A stretch of 64,000 nt of DNA from Ananas comosus (taxonomy: Eukaryota > Streptophyta > Magnoliopsida > Poales > Bromeliaceae), in NCBI RefSeq assembly GCF_001540865.1, contig NC_033622.1, positions 8,298,119 to 8,362,118 of the forward strand, written 5' to 3'. This document shows, piece by piece, positions 22,364-36,100 of this stretch (position 1 is the first letter of the stretch; each line of letters opens with the position of its first letter). The position numbers and the translations under genes are program-made. The notes below the pieces were generated by a model. It was given only the letters and a program-made list of their open reading frames with translations, was not told the DNA's origin and ran no database searches.

Positions 22364-24934
22364 ATGCCACGTTCTCGGAGGACTGTCACTTCGCAAGCTA
22401 ATGTACCTGTTGATCCTATTCTACCGGGGGATCTACCACCAGAGAACTCGCAACCAGAAGTATCCTCAGCAAGAAAGCGACAGAGAATGCCGCATGACCC
22501 ATTACAAGAGATGCTGAGTGTTATTAAAACACAACAAGATCAGATGATGGCCCTACAGGAATAGATCAGAGGCCTCAAGGCAATGCAAAGTAGCGATCCT
22601 CGAGGTGGAAATAGCCTTATTGATTTTCAGAAGCTAAATCCTCCTATTTTTCGTAGGTCGACAGATCCTCTAGAGGCGGAGTCTTGGCTCCAGAAGATGG
22701 AGAAGGCCTTGACGCGCTATGGGCATTACGAGTTTCTTGTTATGCCGTTCGGGTTGACAAATGCTCCGGCCGCATTTATGGACCTAATGAATCGGATCTT
22801 CTAGCCTTATCTAGACCAGTTTGTGGTGGTGTTTATTGATGACATTTTTATTTACTCGCGAAGTGCAGAGCAACACGAACAACACCTGAGATTAGTGCTC
22901 CAGATCCTACGTGACAGGAAACTTTATGCTAAACTAAAGAAATGTGACTTCTGGTTGGAAGAGGTCTCTTTCTTGGGGCATGTCGTGTCCAAGAATGGTA
23001 TCTCGGTTGATAAGAGAAAGGTCGAAGCTGTGCAGGCATGGCCGAGGCCTACGAGTTCTATCAAGATTCGTAGCTTTCTGGGCCTAGCTAGCTATTATCG
23101 ACGGTTCATAGAGGGGTTCTCTCGGATCGCAGTCCCTTTGACGCGGTTGACACAAAAAAGAGCGAAATTTGTGTGGACTGATGAGTGCGAGGAGAACTTT
23201 CAAGAGCAGATCACGGCTCTTGTCTTGGCACTTCCTATGTGTGGTGAAGGCTTCACTGTTTATAGTGCTGCATCCCTACGAGGTTTAGGGTGTGTCTTGA
23301 TGCAAAATGATCGAGTGATTGCTTATGCTTCTAGACAGCTAAAGCCATACGAGCAAAACTACCCTACTCATGACCTAGAGCTTGTCGCAGTAGTGTTTGC
23401 TCTTAAGATTTGGCATTATTATCTTTATGGGGAGCAATGTGAGTTCTACACCGATCATAAAAGCTTAAAATATCTTTTCACACAGAAAGAGGTAAATATG
23501 CGACAGCGTAGATGGCTTGAGCTTATGAAGGATTATGACTTGACAATCTTGTATCATCTCGGGAAAGCGAATGTGGTAGCGGATGCGCTAAGCCACAAGG
23601 CCACTGGAAATTTGGCTACACTGATTACTGAGCAAAAGTATCTTTTAGAGGATCTACGAAAGATAGACTTAGAGGTGACTATTCACGAGCCGGGAGCTCG
23701 ATTGGCTCAACTTCGAATTCGACCCACATTATTGGATCAAATTAAGTTGGCCCAGTCATCCGATGTTGCTCTTCAGAAGATCCGAGCGGCCGTGGGGGTA
23801 GGTTCTCAGATAGAATTTCATATCCACGAGGATGGATCGTTAAGGTACGGTAATCGACTATGTGTTCCCAACGATGAGGCCTTAAAGAGAAAAATCTTGG
23901 AGGAGACTCATTCGTCAGCTTACACCATACATCCGGGTAGCACAAAGATGTATCGTGACATAAGAGAAATTTTCTGGTAGGCCGGCATGAAGCGAGACAT
24001 TGCTCGATTTGTTTCACAGTGTCTTGTATGCCAGCGGGTCAAAGCTGAGCACCAGAGGACGGCGGGATTATTGGAGCCACTGCCGATACCCGAGTAGAAA
24101 TGGGAGAAGATTACTATGGACTTTGTGGTAGGGTTACCACGTACACAGTTAGGGTCCGATGCGATTTGGGTGGTCGTCGACCGGTTGACTAAGTTTGCGT
24201 ACTTCATACCTATTAAGGTGAGCTATCCTTTGGAGAAACTTGCGAAATTATATATCAAAGATGTGGTGAGACTACATGGTGTCCCGGTATCCATCGTTTC
24301 AGATCGAGATCCGCGATTTGTGTCGCGATTTTGGCATAGCTTGCATGAGGCTTTAGGGACTCGCTTGGATATGAGTACGGCATATCATCCGCAGAGCGAT
24401 GGTCAGTCAGAGCGTACGATATAGAACTTAGAAGATATGTTGCGAGCATGCGTGATTGACTGGGGTGGGTCGTGGGATCGGCACTTACCATTGGCGGAGT
24501 TTGAGTACAATAATAGTTATCAAGCCAGTATACAGATGCCCCCTTTTGAAGCTCTCTATGGAAGAAAGTGTAGATCGCCTATCCACTGGGATGATGTTGG
24601 CGAGAGACAGATTCTAGGGCCTGAGCTGGTCCAGCAAGCTAATGAAAAAGTGCGGGTTGTGCGAGAACGTCTATGAGCCGCACAGAATAGACAGAAGAGC
24701 TATAGTGATAGTCGTCGGCGAATGTTAGAATTCACAGTTGGTGATGACGTGTTCCTGAAGGTGTCGCCAACCAAGGGGGTAATACGGTTTGGGCTTCAAG
24801 GAAAGCTGAATCCGCGTTACATTGGACCTTTTGAAATACTGGAACGAGTCAACAACGTGGCGTACCGAGTAGCATTACCGTCTTCTCTTGCTGGGGGTGC
24901 ATAATGTGTTCCATGTGTCGATGCTGCGAAAGTA
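22364..24934 (+). pseudogene. Internally deleted Ty3/gypsy gag-pol (gypsy 1)
   Basis: The gag start is MPRSRRTVTSQ at 22364. After about 115 codons gag is joined in frame, near 22713, to the reverse transcriptase segment [18 protein letters not shown], so the rest of gag, the protease and the RT N-terminus are deleted. The catalytic FIDD follows near 22835-22843. RNase H has VYSAAS (Ala codon 23267-23269) where the other copies here have VYSDAS, so a catalytic Asp is lost. The integrase zinc region and core follow ([28 protein letters not shown]). Stops interrupt it at several conserved Trp or Gln codons, and an extra G near 24893-24898 shifts frame before the chromodomain-like tail (24900-25170). 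Confidence 0.85.
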
Positions 24935-25190
24935 TGTTTAAGATCCAAAACACGTCATCGACTATTCTCCAATTCAGCTGAGAAAGGACCTATCATACGA
25001 GGAGCAGCCTATCCGGATCTTGGATTGAAGGGAAAAGGTTTTGTGAAAAAGGACGGTTCAGCTGGTACGTGTGCTGTGGAGGCATCACGTGGAGAATGAG
25101 GCGACGTGGGAGCCGGAAGAGGAGATACGGAGCAAATATCCTCAGCTCTTTCCAGATTCTGTTAAGTAAATTTCGGGGACGAAATTTCTT

Positions 25191-25205
25191 TTAAGGGGGG
25201 TAAGA
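25191..25205 (+). other. Polypurine tract of gypsy 1
   Basis: TTAAGGGGGGTAAGA immediately precedes the LTR start TGTAATACCC, downstream of the GGACGAAATTTC block that is common before gypsy 3' LTRs. Confidence 0.8.
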
Positions 25206-25405
25206 TGTAATACCCGTATCTAATTAATTTAAATTAGAATTTAAATATGTGGCCATGATTGAAGTTTTGTGATAAACCCGTTATTAAATATTTTTGATTT
25301 ATTTGTACCGTCGAATTAAGCGGATTCGGTTGGATTTGATTTTCGGATTAATTATACTCTAATACTAGTTAAAGTAGGATTGAGATTTAGCCCTAATTAA
25401 TCACC

Positions 25406-25413
25406 TATAAATA
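25406..25413 (+). promoter_or_regulatory. TATA box of gypsy 1 LTR
   Basis: TATAAATA lies 200 bp into the LTR. It predicts transcription start near 25440 and a leader of about 110 nt before the candidate splice donor. Confidence 0.6.
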
Positions 25414-25739
25414 GATAATTTAGGGAGGGTGTACGGCCAAAAAAATATTATAAGAATAAATATTGTTGCCGGATTCTTTGTGCAAGCGTGGCCGCCGGCG
25501 GGTGCAAGACCTGACAATCGTGGGGGAGAGGAAAAAGAATGAGAGCGAGGTGAGTCTCCAATAATTAGTTTTCTCGTTTTTTTCTCTCTTTTCTGTCTTC
25601 TTCTATCTCCCAATCTTATCCTCTCTCCTCGTTGTACCGCCGCCGCCGTCGCCGGAGTGGTCGCCGGCCACCTACGAACGGGTTGGGGTGAACGAACCCC
25701 ATATGGGTTAGCCATGGTTGGCCATGAGAGGGGTATAAG

Positions 25740-28664
25740 TGTCACGCCCCGAGACCGCTACCCATTTGGTTCGGTTCGGGCGCGTCGAACAGACGCCGGA
25801 CGGACAGCCGGACGGACAGCACCTCCCCTGTCCGCCCAAGGCTCAACAACAAGATCATGTACAAGAGTTGCCCAAAATAAACTCAATTAACATACATGAT
25901 TCAACAAGCACCACAAGTGCTATACCAACAAGAGCAAGAATCACAAGTAACATACAAGTGAAATAAAGAGAGATACATCTAGCTATTACATCACATTCAA
26001 CATTGATTTGATTTACATTTCTATCTCCCAAAAATGAATACATGATCCTCTCACAAACATAATGCTAGCTATCCAAAATACATCATGTCTATAAACATGC
26101 ACACGAGGGTGCTATAGTACAAATAGAAAACTCTACTAGCTAGCTAGGGCGCTACGCCCTTACCGCGATCCTCCGCGGAACGCTCGCACACGGCCTGAAA
26201 AAGTAGGGGTGAGAAACTATATAAATATAGTTCCCAGTGAGGTGTCGGCCGCGCTCCAGCCGATCTTCCCACTAGGTCTAAGCAGGCACAGATAGATAGA
26301 TAATTTGATTGCGCACTCTGCTCTGCTTGCTTTCAAATGCAAGCAATGCATGAATTATATCTACAACAAGCCTAATATATGCTAGTATGCTGTCAAATGT
26401 AATGATAAAATAACATAGTTATGCAATCATAACTAATAGCTATGTGTATCATGGGTATGAATTGCAAATCCATTATGCTATTCATGTCATGTACCGAATC
26501 CACTAGGCTACCCGCCTAAGATCTCAAATCTCATAGGGTACTACACCAAAAATCTAGTAGGTGAAGAGTTGAAGAACTCCCCGTCTTTTCGCCGACTGAT
26601 ATCTCAAATTCAAGTGTGAGAAGCTTACCCCGTTTATTCAACTGCATAATCGCATTCAAGCATAGTAGTGCGAATGCTATCCCGTTCTAATTCATTAAGG
26701 TTAATGAGCTACCCCGCGTCAATTCTTCATAGTAATGAGCTACCCTGCTCAATCCTCATAGGGGAAGGGCTACCCCGCCTTGCACACCAATCACTTCGCA
26801 GTCAATGGGGTGAGGAGCTACTCGCCGCTGTTATCCCACCTGTGTGAGCTACCCGATTGTAAGTTACCAGCTCGTTGTGACAACTCGCGGAGCGCATGTT
26901 GTGCTGGAGCGACCAACAAGCTCAAAACAGACTTAGTGAGTATGGATCTAATTTCGCCAATTGCAGGGGATACCTAGGGCTTAACAAACACGCAAAATCC
27001 CTTCCCTAGGTCCATGTAAGGTGTTCTCAACCACACTAATTTAAACTCATAGTAGGGAATTGACTTATCTCTAGTTTGATGCCATTAGTGTCTCAAACTA
27101 TACATAATCTCATGCAATATGGCATGACTAGGGAAACTCACCTATTCCCTATGCTCAATGCCACAAGTGTTTCTATTACACTGAGTTCCAATGCCACTCG
27201 TCATGTTGTTAACATTGTTTACATGCCACTCGTCCAAGTCAAAGTGTTTTCTATACACTAGTTCGCATGTTACTAGTTTTTATCATCAAGTCCGAGTTCA
27301 CCGTTTTCTTATCACTATAGGATCTCATGTCATAAACCCTAATCCTCATGCATTCTAGATTTAAGTGTCAAGTCCATAATGCTACACAACTAAACATGCA
27401 TGCAAGGAAATAGAAATGCAACTATACATACATCCTATAATGCATAAGAACAATATGTGCAATATGATCAAAAATCTAACTCGGATATAGAAGGAAGCCC
27501 AGTTGCTTCGGGATGAACACCCCCCACCTTTTAATGCTACCAAGAGGCTAGGGTTTCGATTTCGTGATTTTTGGCAGCTTTCGCCGCGAGCTGTGGCAAT
27601 TTGTACTGAAACAGGACTTTTCTCCGATATCTTCGCGTAGCCTCGTCGTATCGCTGAACCGACTTCGCCAACGCGTCAGAATACCTATCAATTATGTTTA
27701 TACATGATCAATTTAGATCGAACCCTCACATATTGCAAAATCCCTTTTTTGAGCCCTAACATGCAATTATCCCCAAATAATCCAAATTAAATGGAGCAAC
27801 ATGCTAAGAATGCTCATTAGAGGCTACTAGAACACTTAAGGTTAAGAATTAAGCCAAATCCCAAAAGTTTACCAAAATGTGAACACCGAGACGAAAGCAC
27901 GCCGCTCCAACGAGCGCACGAAAGCTCGATCCGTCGCTCCCAACGCGTTCGCAAGCTCGTTCTCCGCCAATGCCGTGAATTTGGGCGAAAGATCTAGAGA
28001 GATGAGAGAGTTATTTAGAGAGAGAAAGTGAGGATTTCTCTCACTACCACCATGAACATGTGGTGTTGTGGGGGTGGTGGTGGCTGTGAAGAAGAAGAAG
28101 ACTAGAAGCTTCTACTTATAGTTAACACCCCAATAGTAGCATACACTATTCACTTCAGGCAGTACGAAATATGATATCTTTCGCCGGAGCCCTCTGAATA
28201 TCCGTTTGAGCTCAAATTTGACAGTCATATTCGGTTTTGCTTAACTTAACGAAAAAAATTTTAATCTTTCAGTTTCGACCCGGTTTGGTCACCGAAAGCT
28301 GTACCGAACTGTAATTTTTATCAGATAACTGTCGGATTTTATTTTTCACCTTCCGGGTGTCAGAATGACATGAAACTTTAAATCTAGCCTCATAAAAATA
28401 ATTCTGACATACTCTCCAGTTTTCATAATTTTTCGACACTGTGCATTTTCTGCTAATTTATCAGCCCCGCTTTTCACAGAAAATTCTAAATCTTTTGTTT
28501 TCGCTCCGATTTCAGCACAGGTTATTTCCAACTTATACCTTACACCCTTAAGTCCAATAAAAATAGTATCTCACACTATTTTTATTTACACTTAATTTTA
28601 TATTAAATTTCGGTATACTACATCCCACCGTAACTTCATAATTTCAGAAGTTCGGTACCTTACA
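25740..28664 (-). mobile_element. Solo LTR T, about 2.9 kb
   Basis: On the minus strand it starts TGTAAGGTACCGAACTTC and ends CTCGGGGCGTGACA. The flanking pentamers are ATAAG (25735-25739) and ATGAG (28665-28669), one transition apart. No coding region is inside. It carries a 6-bp start hairpin (AACTTC...GAAGTT), a TATA-like CTATAAGTAG near 28118-28128, a weak donor TTTG/GTAAAC at 27871-27872, a GAACTAT...ATAGTTTC hairpin (26211-26238) and an acceptor CAG at 26195-26197. It is inserted in the gypsy 1 LTR, so it is younger than gypsy 1. Confidence 0.85.
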
Positions 28665-29928
28665 ATGAGAGAGCTTCTTTGTTTGAGTTGGGAAGAAGAA
28701 GAGAGGAGATGGGATTATTTTGGATCTGGCTAGACCCGGTTCACGGTGGACCACGTTAATTTTTGCATGGTTTATTTTTATATTTAGGTTTCAATTTATC
28801 GTAGCGATATTAGACGTGATTAAGTTGTTAATTAGAGTGTTTTGTCTCTATCGGTTGAATTATATTTAATTGGAAAAGCTTCTGGTGTACGTTGCCGATG
28901 CTGGATCGGGTGCAGCAAAATTTTGGTGCTTATAATGGCTTAAAAGATCAGCCAGGGACCAACCTATAAATAGCAGTTTTGGTTTTGGGGACTGATTCGT
29001 AAAAGAGGCATAACATTTTGTCCGTAAGGCGGAATTTTTCAATTCAAGCGCTATAGGACTCGTCTTGAAAATACGAAAAAGATCGCGTGGTCTAATTATC
29101 CTAATTTAATGTATAATTTTTGCAAAATTTTTAATAGTTAAAGGGCTTGTTTGAAAATATATTTTATTTGGTTCTTTTCATCGTTGTAGGTGCTGAGACG
29201 GCCATAAAACTTCAATCTTAGAACGTAACGAATTTGTGAGCACTAATAGAGGCAAGTAAATAGCTACTTTCTGCAAACGGTAGAAAATATGCGGGTTCGA
29301 GTCGGTTCGGGACATAATTATTATCTGTTTTGTTTACTAATTGTTGATACATCCGAGTGGATTTTATAGTTATTATTAACAGATATGGTTTATTTATTTT
29401 GCACATTATTATTATCATGTTCTATTATTTGATATGACTGTTACGGTCGGATTCCTCGGAGAAGAGGGATTTATCCGGTACGCGGTTTTCGAGGAGAAAC
29501 GGCGCGTAATTGTAGCTCTCGCGGTTAGAGCAACGGAGTGGAGATGCTCTAAATTATGAGCTTTGTGGTTTCAAATTTAAATTATCGTTATTCTTGAACT
29601 AGATTTCTTGTTAAGCATTGCGCTTACTTTTGTTGTCTACTGTTTCAGGTACCGAGAGTCGGGGCGTGTGAGATAATTAGCCGGCGAGAACTCGTTAGAT
29701 AGATTTCAAATTTTGGACATATGATTTATTTTGACATGAGGTTGATTATATGGACATTTAGGAGTTATTGTTTAGCTTTGTTTTAATTAATAAATTATTT
29801 AGTTTTTAACTGAGATGGTGGCTTTGGATCAATTTAAGGCCTTCCGTTTTCGAAGGTTCTTCCTCTGAATTCGTGGCCGGTTGTTGCAGTTCAGATCCGA
29901 GCAGTCGGATCTGAGGCGTGACAAAGGT

Positions 29929-32900
29929 ATCGGATAGTCCGAATGCTTGGTGGGTTTATGAACCAGAGCATACTTTTAGTGTCAAGGAGGAGTGCGCGGC
30001 TTGTCCAGTGCAAATTGGCGATTGGATTATGCCGGCAGACTTGCTTGTCTTGACCCGGATGTAGGGTTTCGATGTTATTCTTGGGATTGATTGGCTCTCG
30101 AAGTATTATGCCGTCATCGATTGTGAAAGTAAGGTGATCACTTTTCGTGAGCCTAACCGAGAGGAAGTGGTATATCGTGCATGTAAGAGCTCGCGCTTCG
30201 CGGCGACGGTATCAGCGTCGAGGGCGAGAAAGTTGATCAAAGGTGGATGTGTGGCCTACTTGGCGACGATTGTAGAGACACAAAGGGAGCTTCCAGTACT
30301 TGGGGATATTCGTATTGCATGCGAGTTTTCGGATGTATTTTCGGCGGAGTTACCGGGATTGCCACCGGACCGAAAATCGAGTTTGTCATTGACTTGGTTT
30401 CCGGGACGGCGCCAATTTCGAAGGCTCCGTATCGAATGGCACCGGCGGAGTTAAGTGAATTGAAAGATCAATTGCAAGACTTTCTCGATAAAGGCTTTGT
30501 GAAGCCGAGTGTGTCGCCGTAGGGAGCCCCTGTGCTATTTGTGAAGAAGAAGGATGGGACACTTCGGCTCTGCGTGGATTATCGCGAGCTGAACAAGGTG
30601 ACAATTAAGAACAAGTACCCGTTGCCAAGAATTGATGATCTGTTTGACCAGTTGCAAGGGCCGCGGGTATATTCGAAAATCGATCATCAATCGGGGTACC
30701 ACCAATTAAAGATCAAGCCAGAGGATGTGCATAAAACAACGTTTCGTACGTGATATGGCCATTATGAGTTTACGGTGATGCCATTCAGGCTTACCAATGC
30801 CCCTGCAGCATTTATGGACTTGATGAATCGAGTCTTCAGGCCACTGTTGGATCGATGCGTCGTGGTCTTCATTGACGACGTGTTGGTCTATTCGCGGAGT
30901 GATCAAGAGCACAAGGAGCATTTGAGAACCGTGTTGCAAATACTCCGGAAAGAGAAACGTTATGCCAAGTTGAAGAAGTGTGACTTTTGGCTACGCGAGG
31001 TTGCCTTCTTGGGTCTTGTAATATCCGGGAGTGGTGTCTCGGTGGATCCAAAGAAAGTTGAGGCAATTAAGGTTTGGCCTCGTCCGATGAGCTTTGCAGA
31101 GATCCGCAGTTTCCTTGGTCTTGCAGGTTATTATCGGCGGTTCATGGAGGGGTTTGCCACGATAACTACTCCACTGACGCGCCTCACGCACAAGGGAACG
31201 AAATATGTGTGGAGCGACGATTGCGATCGGAGCTTTAAGGAGTTGAAGGAAAGGCTGACTTCGACCCCGGTGCTCTCTTTACCGATTCCAGGGGAGAGTT
31301 TTGTGGTATATAGTGATGCTTCGTATAGTGGTCTTGGGTGTGTTCAGATGCAAAATGGGCGAGTTATTGCTTATGCTTCTCGTTAGTTGAAGAGCTATGA
31401 GAACTACTACACTATTCATGACCTTGAGCTAGCCGCGGTGATATTCGCGTTAAAGCTATGGAGACATTACTTGTATGGTGAGCATTGTGAGATTTACACA
31501 AATCACAAAAGCCTCAAATACTTGTTCACCTAGAAGGAGCTGAATATGCGATAGCGGCGGTGGTTGGAGCTATCAAAAGACTATGATATTACTATTCTAT
31601 ACTACCTGGAAAAAGCCAATGTCATGGCCGATGCACTGAGTAGAAAGTCGGTGGAAATTTTGCTTACAGCAATTACGCACCAACCGTCATTGCAGAAAGA
31701 GATGCAACGGTTTGGTTTGGAAGTAGTAGCTCCTGAGGTACCGGCTATTCTTGCCACATTGGTGGTTCAACCGACCTTGCTAGAGAGAATTAAAGAGCAA
31801 CAAGCTTCAGATCCTTATCTCCAGAAGGTGCGAGATGAAGTTGAGGGCGGACGTGCCGGTGATTTCGGCGTTGGGCTCGATGGTACACTTCGGTTTAGAA
31901 ACCGTTGGTGTGTGCCGAGAAATGAGGATGTTCGAAAGGCGATATTGTTAGAAGCGCATCAATCTCCCTATAGTATTCATTCTGGCGGCACTAAGATGTA
32001 TAAGGACCTAAAGATGCATTATTGGTGGCCGGGGATGAAGAGAGGTATTGGAGAGTTTGTGGCGCAATGTTTGAGATGCCAATAGGTTAAAGCGGAGCGC
32101 CGATTTCCGGCGGGAAAGCTTCAAAGTTTATCTATACCTGTTAGGAAATGGAAGGATATAGCGATGGACTTTATGACCGGTTTGCCTCGATCCCAGGCCA
32201 GACACAATGCTGTTTGGGTGGTGGTGGATCGCTTGACGAAGTCGGCTCACTTCTTGTCGATCCATACCACTTGGTCCGGGGACAAATTAGCTCAGGTTTA
32301 TCTTGATGAGGTTGTGAGACTGCATGGGGTTTCGACGTCGATAGTATTAGATCGAGACCCTAGATTCACATCTCACTTTTGGAAGAGCTTACAGGACGCT
32401 CTGGGCACACGGCTCGACTTTAGCACGGCGTTTCATCATCAAGGTGATGGTCAATCGGAGAGAACGATATAAATCCTTGAGGACATGCTTCGAGCGTGTA
32501 TACTTAATTACAAGGGTGGATAGCACGATTATTTGCCGATGGCGGAGTTCGCGTACAATAATAGTTATCAAGAAAGTATCGCGATTGCGCCATTTGAGGC
32601 TGTGTATAGAAGGAAGTGTTACTCCCCTATTCATTGGAGCGAGGTGGGTGAAAGAGTTACTCTTGGTCCCGATGTGTTATGGGAGGCGGAAGAGAAAGTT
32701 CACCTTGCCCGTCAACGACTTGCGACGGCGCAATCGCGACAACAAAGTTATGCCAATAAGCATCGAAAGGATCTTGAGTTCGCGGTTAGAGATCACGTGT
32801 TCTTGAAGGTGTCACCCATGCGTGGTGTGGAGCGATTTGGGGTCCGCGGGAAGCTTAGTCCCCGATACATTGGACCGTATGAGATTCTTGAGCGCGTGGG

Positions 32901-33137
32901 CGCGGTTGCGTATAAGATTGCATTACCATCGAGGCTTGCGGGAGTTCATAACGTGTTTCACGTGTCTAATCTCCGTAAGTATGCGCATAATTCGTCTCAC
33001 GTATTGGTGTATGAACCGGTGGAGTTACGCGAGGATATGACTTACGAGGAGTATCCTGTATGCCTTCTTGCTCGAGAGGAGAAGAAGTTGCGGAATCGCA
33101 CAATTCCGTATGTCAAGGTACAGTGGAGTAATCACGC
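29929..33137 (+). pseudogene. Ty3/gypsy pol (gypsy 2), 5'-truncated, many stops
   Basis: It begins inside the protease region ([11 protein letters not shown] near 30000), cut by the gypsy 1 insertion. RT follows, with SPWGAPVLFV (Trp now a stop), [18 protein letters not shown] and catalytic FIDD in [13 protein letters not shown]. RNase H is intact at [11 protein letters not shown]. The integrase has the HHCC region ending CLRCQ, then DRLTKSAHF, DRDPRF and the GDGQSERT block. A tail with NVFHVSNLRKYAHN leads to a chromodomain-like end. Nine in-frame stops lie at 30062, 30520, 30751, 31384, 31531, 31552, 32083, 32470 and 32521; almost all fit single C-to-T or G-to-A changes. The frame stops at TSD CACGC (33133-33137), where solo LTR X inserted. 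Confidence 0.9.
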
Positions 33138-36100
33138 TGTCATACCCAGGAATTCTCCGAATCCGAGAGTCGCGCTTCGTCCAGAATCGACCAAGGGTCG
33201 AGTTGATAAGCTTTGGAAAAGCTGATGATGCACGAAACCCAAAAAGTGCATTGGAATGGAGTCCGCGAGAGCAAATAATGCAATCTGCATTTTTGGGCTG
33301 AGGTTGCTCTCAGGGACAGGTCTCTGGAGGTGAGAGACCGGTCCCATCAGCTAAAGGCTGTGGGGTTGCTATGCAACTGGTCCCTGGCAGAAGAGGGACC
33401 GGTCCCAGCCTGCGACACCCGCGAGAATGGCCGAAAATCGGCTAAGTCCCGAAAGTTTAGCTCTCGGGAACCAGTCTCTCTGAGAGGAACCGGTCTCCCG
33501 AGGACCGGTCTCTCAGGGAGGGACCGGTTCCCGAACACGTGCCCGCGGGGGGAGGCCCCGGGGACCGGTCCCTGGTCGGTGAGACCGGTCCCTCAGCGCG
33601 CAGAACGCCCAGTGAGGGCTGTGTAAAAGGTGAAAAGTGGAGGGGCCTTTGGGGATTTTGTTACAAAATGAGAGAGGGTATTAGAGAGGCCATTTCCTCT
33701 CTCTCTCTCTCTCTCACTCTCACTCCCTCAGCCTCTCTCTCTCCCTCTGATGGTGCTCGAAAGAGAAAAGAAGGAATGAGAGAAAAAAAGAGAAGAGAAG
33801 AGAAGAAGAAAAAGAGAAAGGAAAGGAAAAGAAGAAGAGGACCAAGGAGGAGATCCTCTTCCTCATCTTCATCTTCATCTTCTTCTCTCCATGGAGCTCT
33901 TGGAGAGGTAAGCTTCCAAGCCTCTCATGGNAACAAACAAAAGAAAGAAGAACAAATTATATAAATTAAACAATAAAAGAAAGAACAACAATTCTTTTCA
34001 CACTATCGAAATGCGAGTTTCAGTGAGCCCACATTTCGATCAGAGAGAGCCTGCCCTGGGTCGTATTACCGGAAAGGAAAGTGGTTAGGAACCCTCTTTG
34101 TCACGCCCCGAGACCGCTACCAATTTGGTACGGCTCGAGTGCGTCGAACAGATGCTGAACGGACAGCACCTCTCCTGTCCGCCCAAGGCTAACCACCAGA
34201 TCATGACAAGAATTTGCCCAGGAAATAGAAATTCATACATACATGATCACGAGGGCACGAACAGTGCCAACAACTAAGAGCAAGAATGTCACGCCCCGAC
34301 ACCCGCCTATTTGGTCGGATTCGGGCACGCCGACAGACCGCCGAACGGACAGAGTTTCCCATGTACGTCCTAGGCGCCGCAATCAATACAATTCACGATA
34401 TTNTTTGACCCTTCGTAAACCTAATTGGTAGGTAACGAAACACGTTGGCGAAGTCGGTTCGGCAATCCGACAAGCCGTTGCGAAGATATTGAAGAAACGG
34501 GCGCTCGGAGCTTCGTTTCCGCCTGGAGGGCCGAGGCGACGTCCATAAATCGTGAGATCGGGTCCCGAGCACCGTAGAGGCAAGGCGAAGATCGCTAGCA
34601 CTTGAAACGGCGAAGCGGCGCGCTCGTGGGGAGCAACTGTGAGATCGGGCCCAAACGGGTGCCGAGTGCCGCGGGAGGCCGATTGTAAGTGTCGACGAGC
34701 AATTGGAAACCTAACTAAGGTGGGTTGTGCTTACCGAAGCGACTAGGTCGCCCTTTATGTCTTAGCAATGTAATTCCATGTTGATGCATGTGCATGTAGA
34801 CAAGGATAAGAAATGCATGATGAATGACACGTTAAAATGCTAAATAGCAAGCATGATAAACATGACATGTAAATAATGTTAGCTAAAGCAAAGAATGCAT
34901 AGTCGGCATTAAGGAATATGCTAGGAGTATATACATATAAACTAGATAATAACTCTAGTGTGAGCTAAGATGATTAGACAACTAGGTTGTCAGGTAGATC
35001 GAGTGGCATCTAACCTAGTGTTAAAGAACATAGGTTAACCAGTGAACCTAGAGTCGAACAATCTAGGTGTGTGGCATCGAACCTAGTGATAGTAAACCTA
35101 GGTCGAACTAGTAACCTAGAAGTGGACATCTAGGCAAGATGACGAGAACCTAGCAAGTGTATCTAGGTTAAGTGACATGGACATAGAACCTAGAGTATGG
35201 GAACCTAGGTTGACGAGTATAGTGGTATACCCACTAGGATGAGCTAGGTCGAAAGTGTAGGGTTGGCTATGGACCCTCGACCTGTGGAACGTGGATTCCG
35301 AAATCCCATGACTTGTTATGACCCTGGTAGAAGCTATCGCGTTTGTGCGACGACTTCGCCGCCGAGCTTGGTACCGAGGGAGGATTGGGGGCGATCACAT
35401 GGAGATCACCGCCCGGGGCTTGAACCATTGCCGTGGCGTTTGTGCGACGATTTCGCCGCCAGGATGGTTAAGCCATTTGAGGATCAGACCGCCAGAGCAG
35501 ACTGAATCCATGCTGGGTAAGTACGATGCGGGTGCCTCCAGGTGGCTGAGTTTGACATGTACCATTGTTGGGTATGGTGCGATCCGTTCGCCGCCAGACG
35601 GTGTGTCATGTCTCGAGCTCACGTTGGGTAAGTGCAACGCGATCGCCACCAGGTGGTCAAGTCATGCGACTTGAGCCGAGCTTAGGGTGTGCGACGACTT
35701 CGCCGCTAGGGGGCTGAGACAGAGAGGGCGGTAGGCTAATGAGCAGCCAGTGCGCGGGCTATCCGCGGATGATTGACTCGAAGCCGAGTCGGGTGGTTAG
35801 CTTCGATAGGGTAGAGGAACCCTTATGAGCTAGAGATAGAGGCTTGAGCTAAGGTAATAGAGACCTTAGGAGCCAGGGGACTCGAGTGTGAACCTAAGGT
35901 AGTAGAAACCTTAGAGTAAAGATATGAGCTAAGAATAGCCAAGTAAATGTAGAATCTAATGATCTACTAGTTGTTGCATAGAGTTACATGATTTTCATAT
36001 CGCATATCGTGAGGCATGGCATGTATTTCAATTGAATATATATCTGGTGTATTTTGTTGAACTAACATGTTGCAGTGCCTCCTCGGACCTATCGGTCGAG

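Larger units (their letters stand above)
25206..29923 (+). mobile_element. 3' LTR of gypsy 1, split by solo LTR T
   Basis: The LTR starts TGTAATACCCG at 25206 and ends GAGGCGTGACA at 29923. Removing the solo LTR at 25740-28664 and one target repeat leaves about 1.8 kb. It has a perfect 7-bp hairpin near its start (TCTAATT...AATTAGA), a TATAAATA box (25406-25413), a GAG/GTGAGT donor at 25549/25550 and a TTTCAG acceptor at 29647-29648. The right flanking pentamer is AAGGT (29924-29928), inside the protease region of gypsy 2. Confidence 0.8.
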
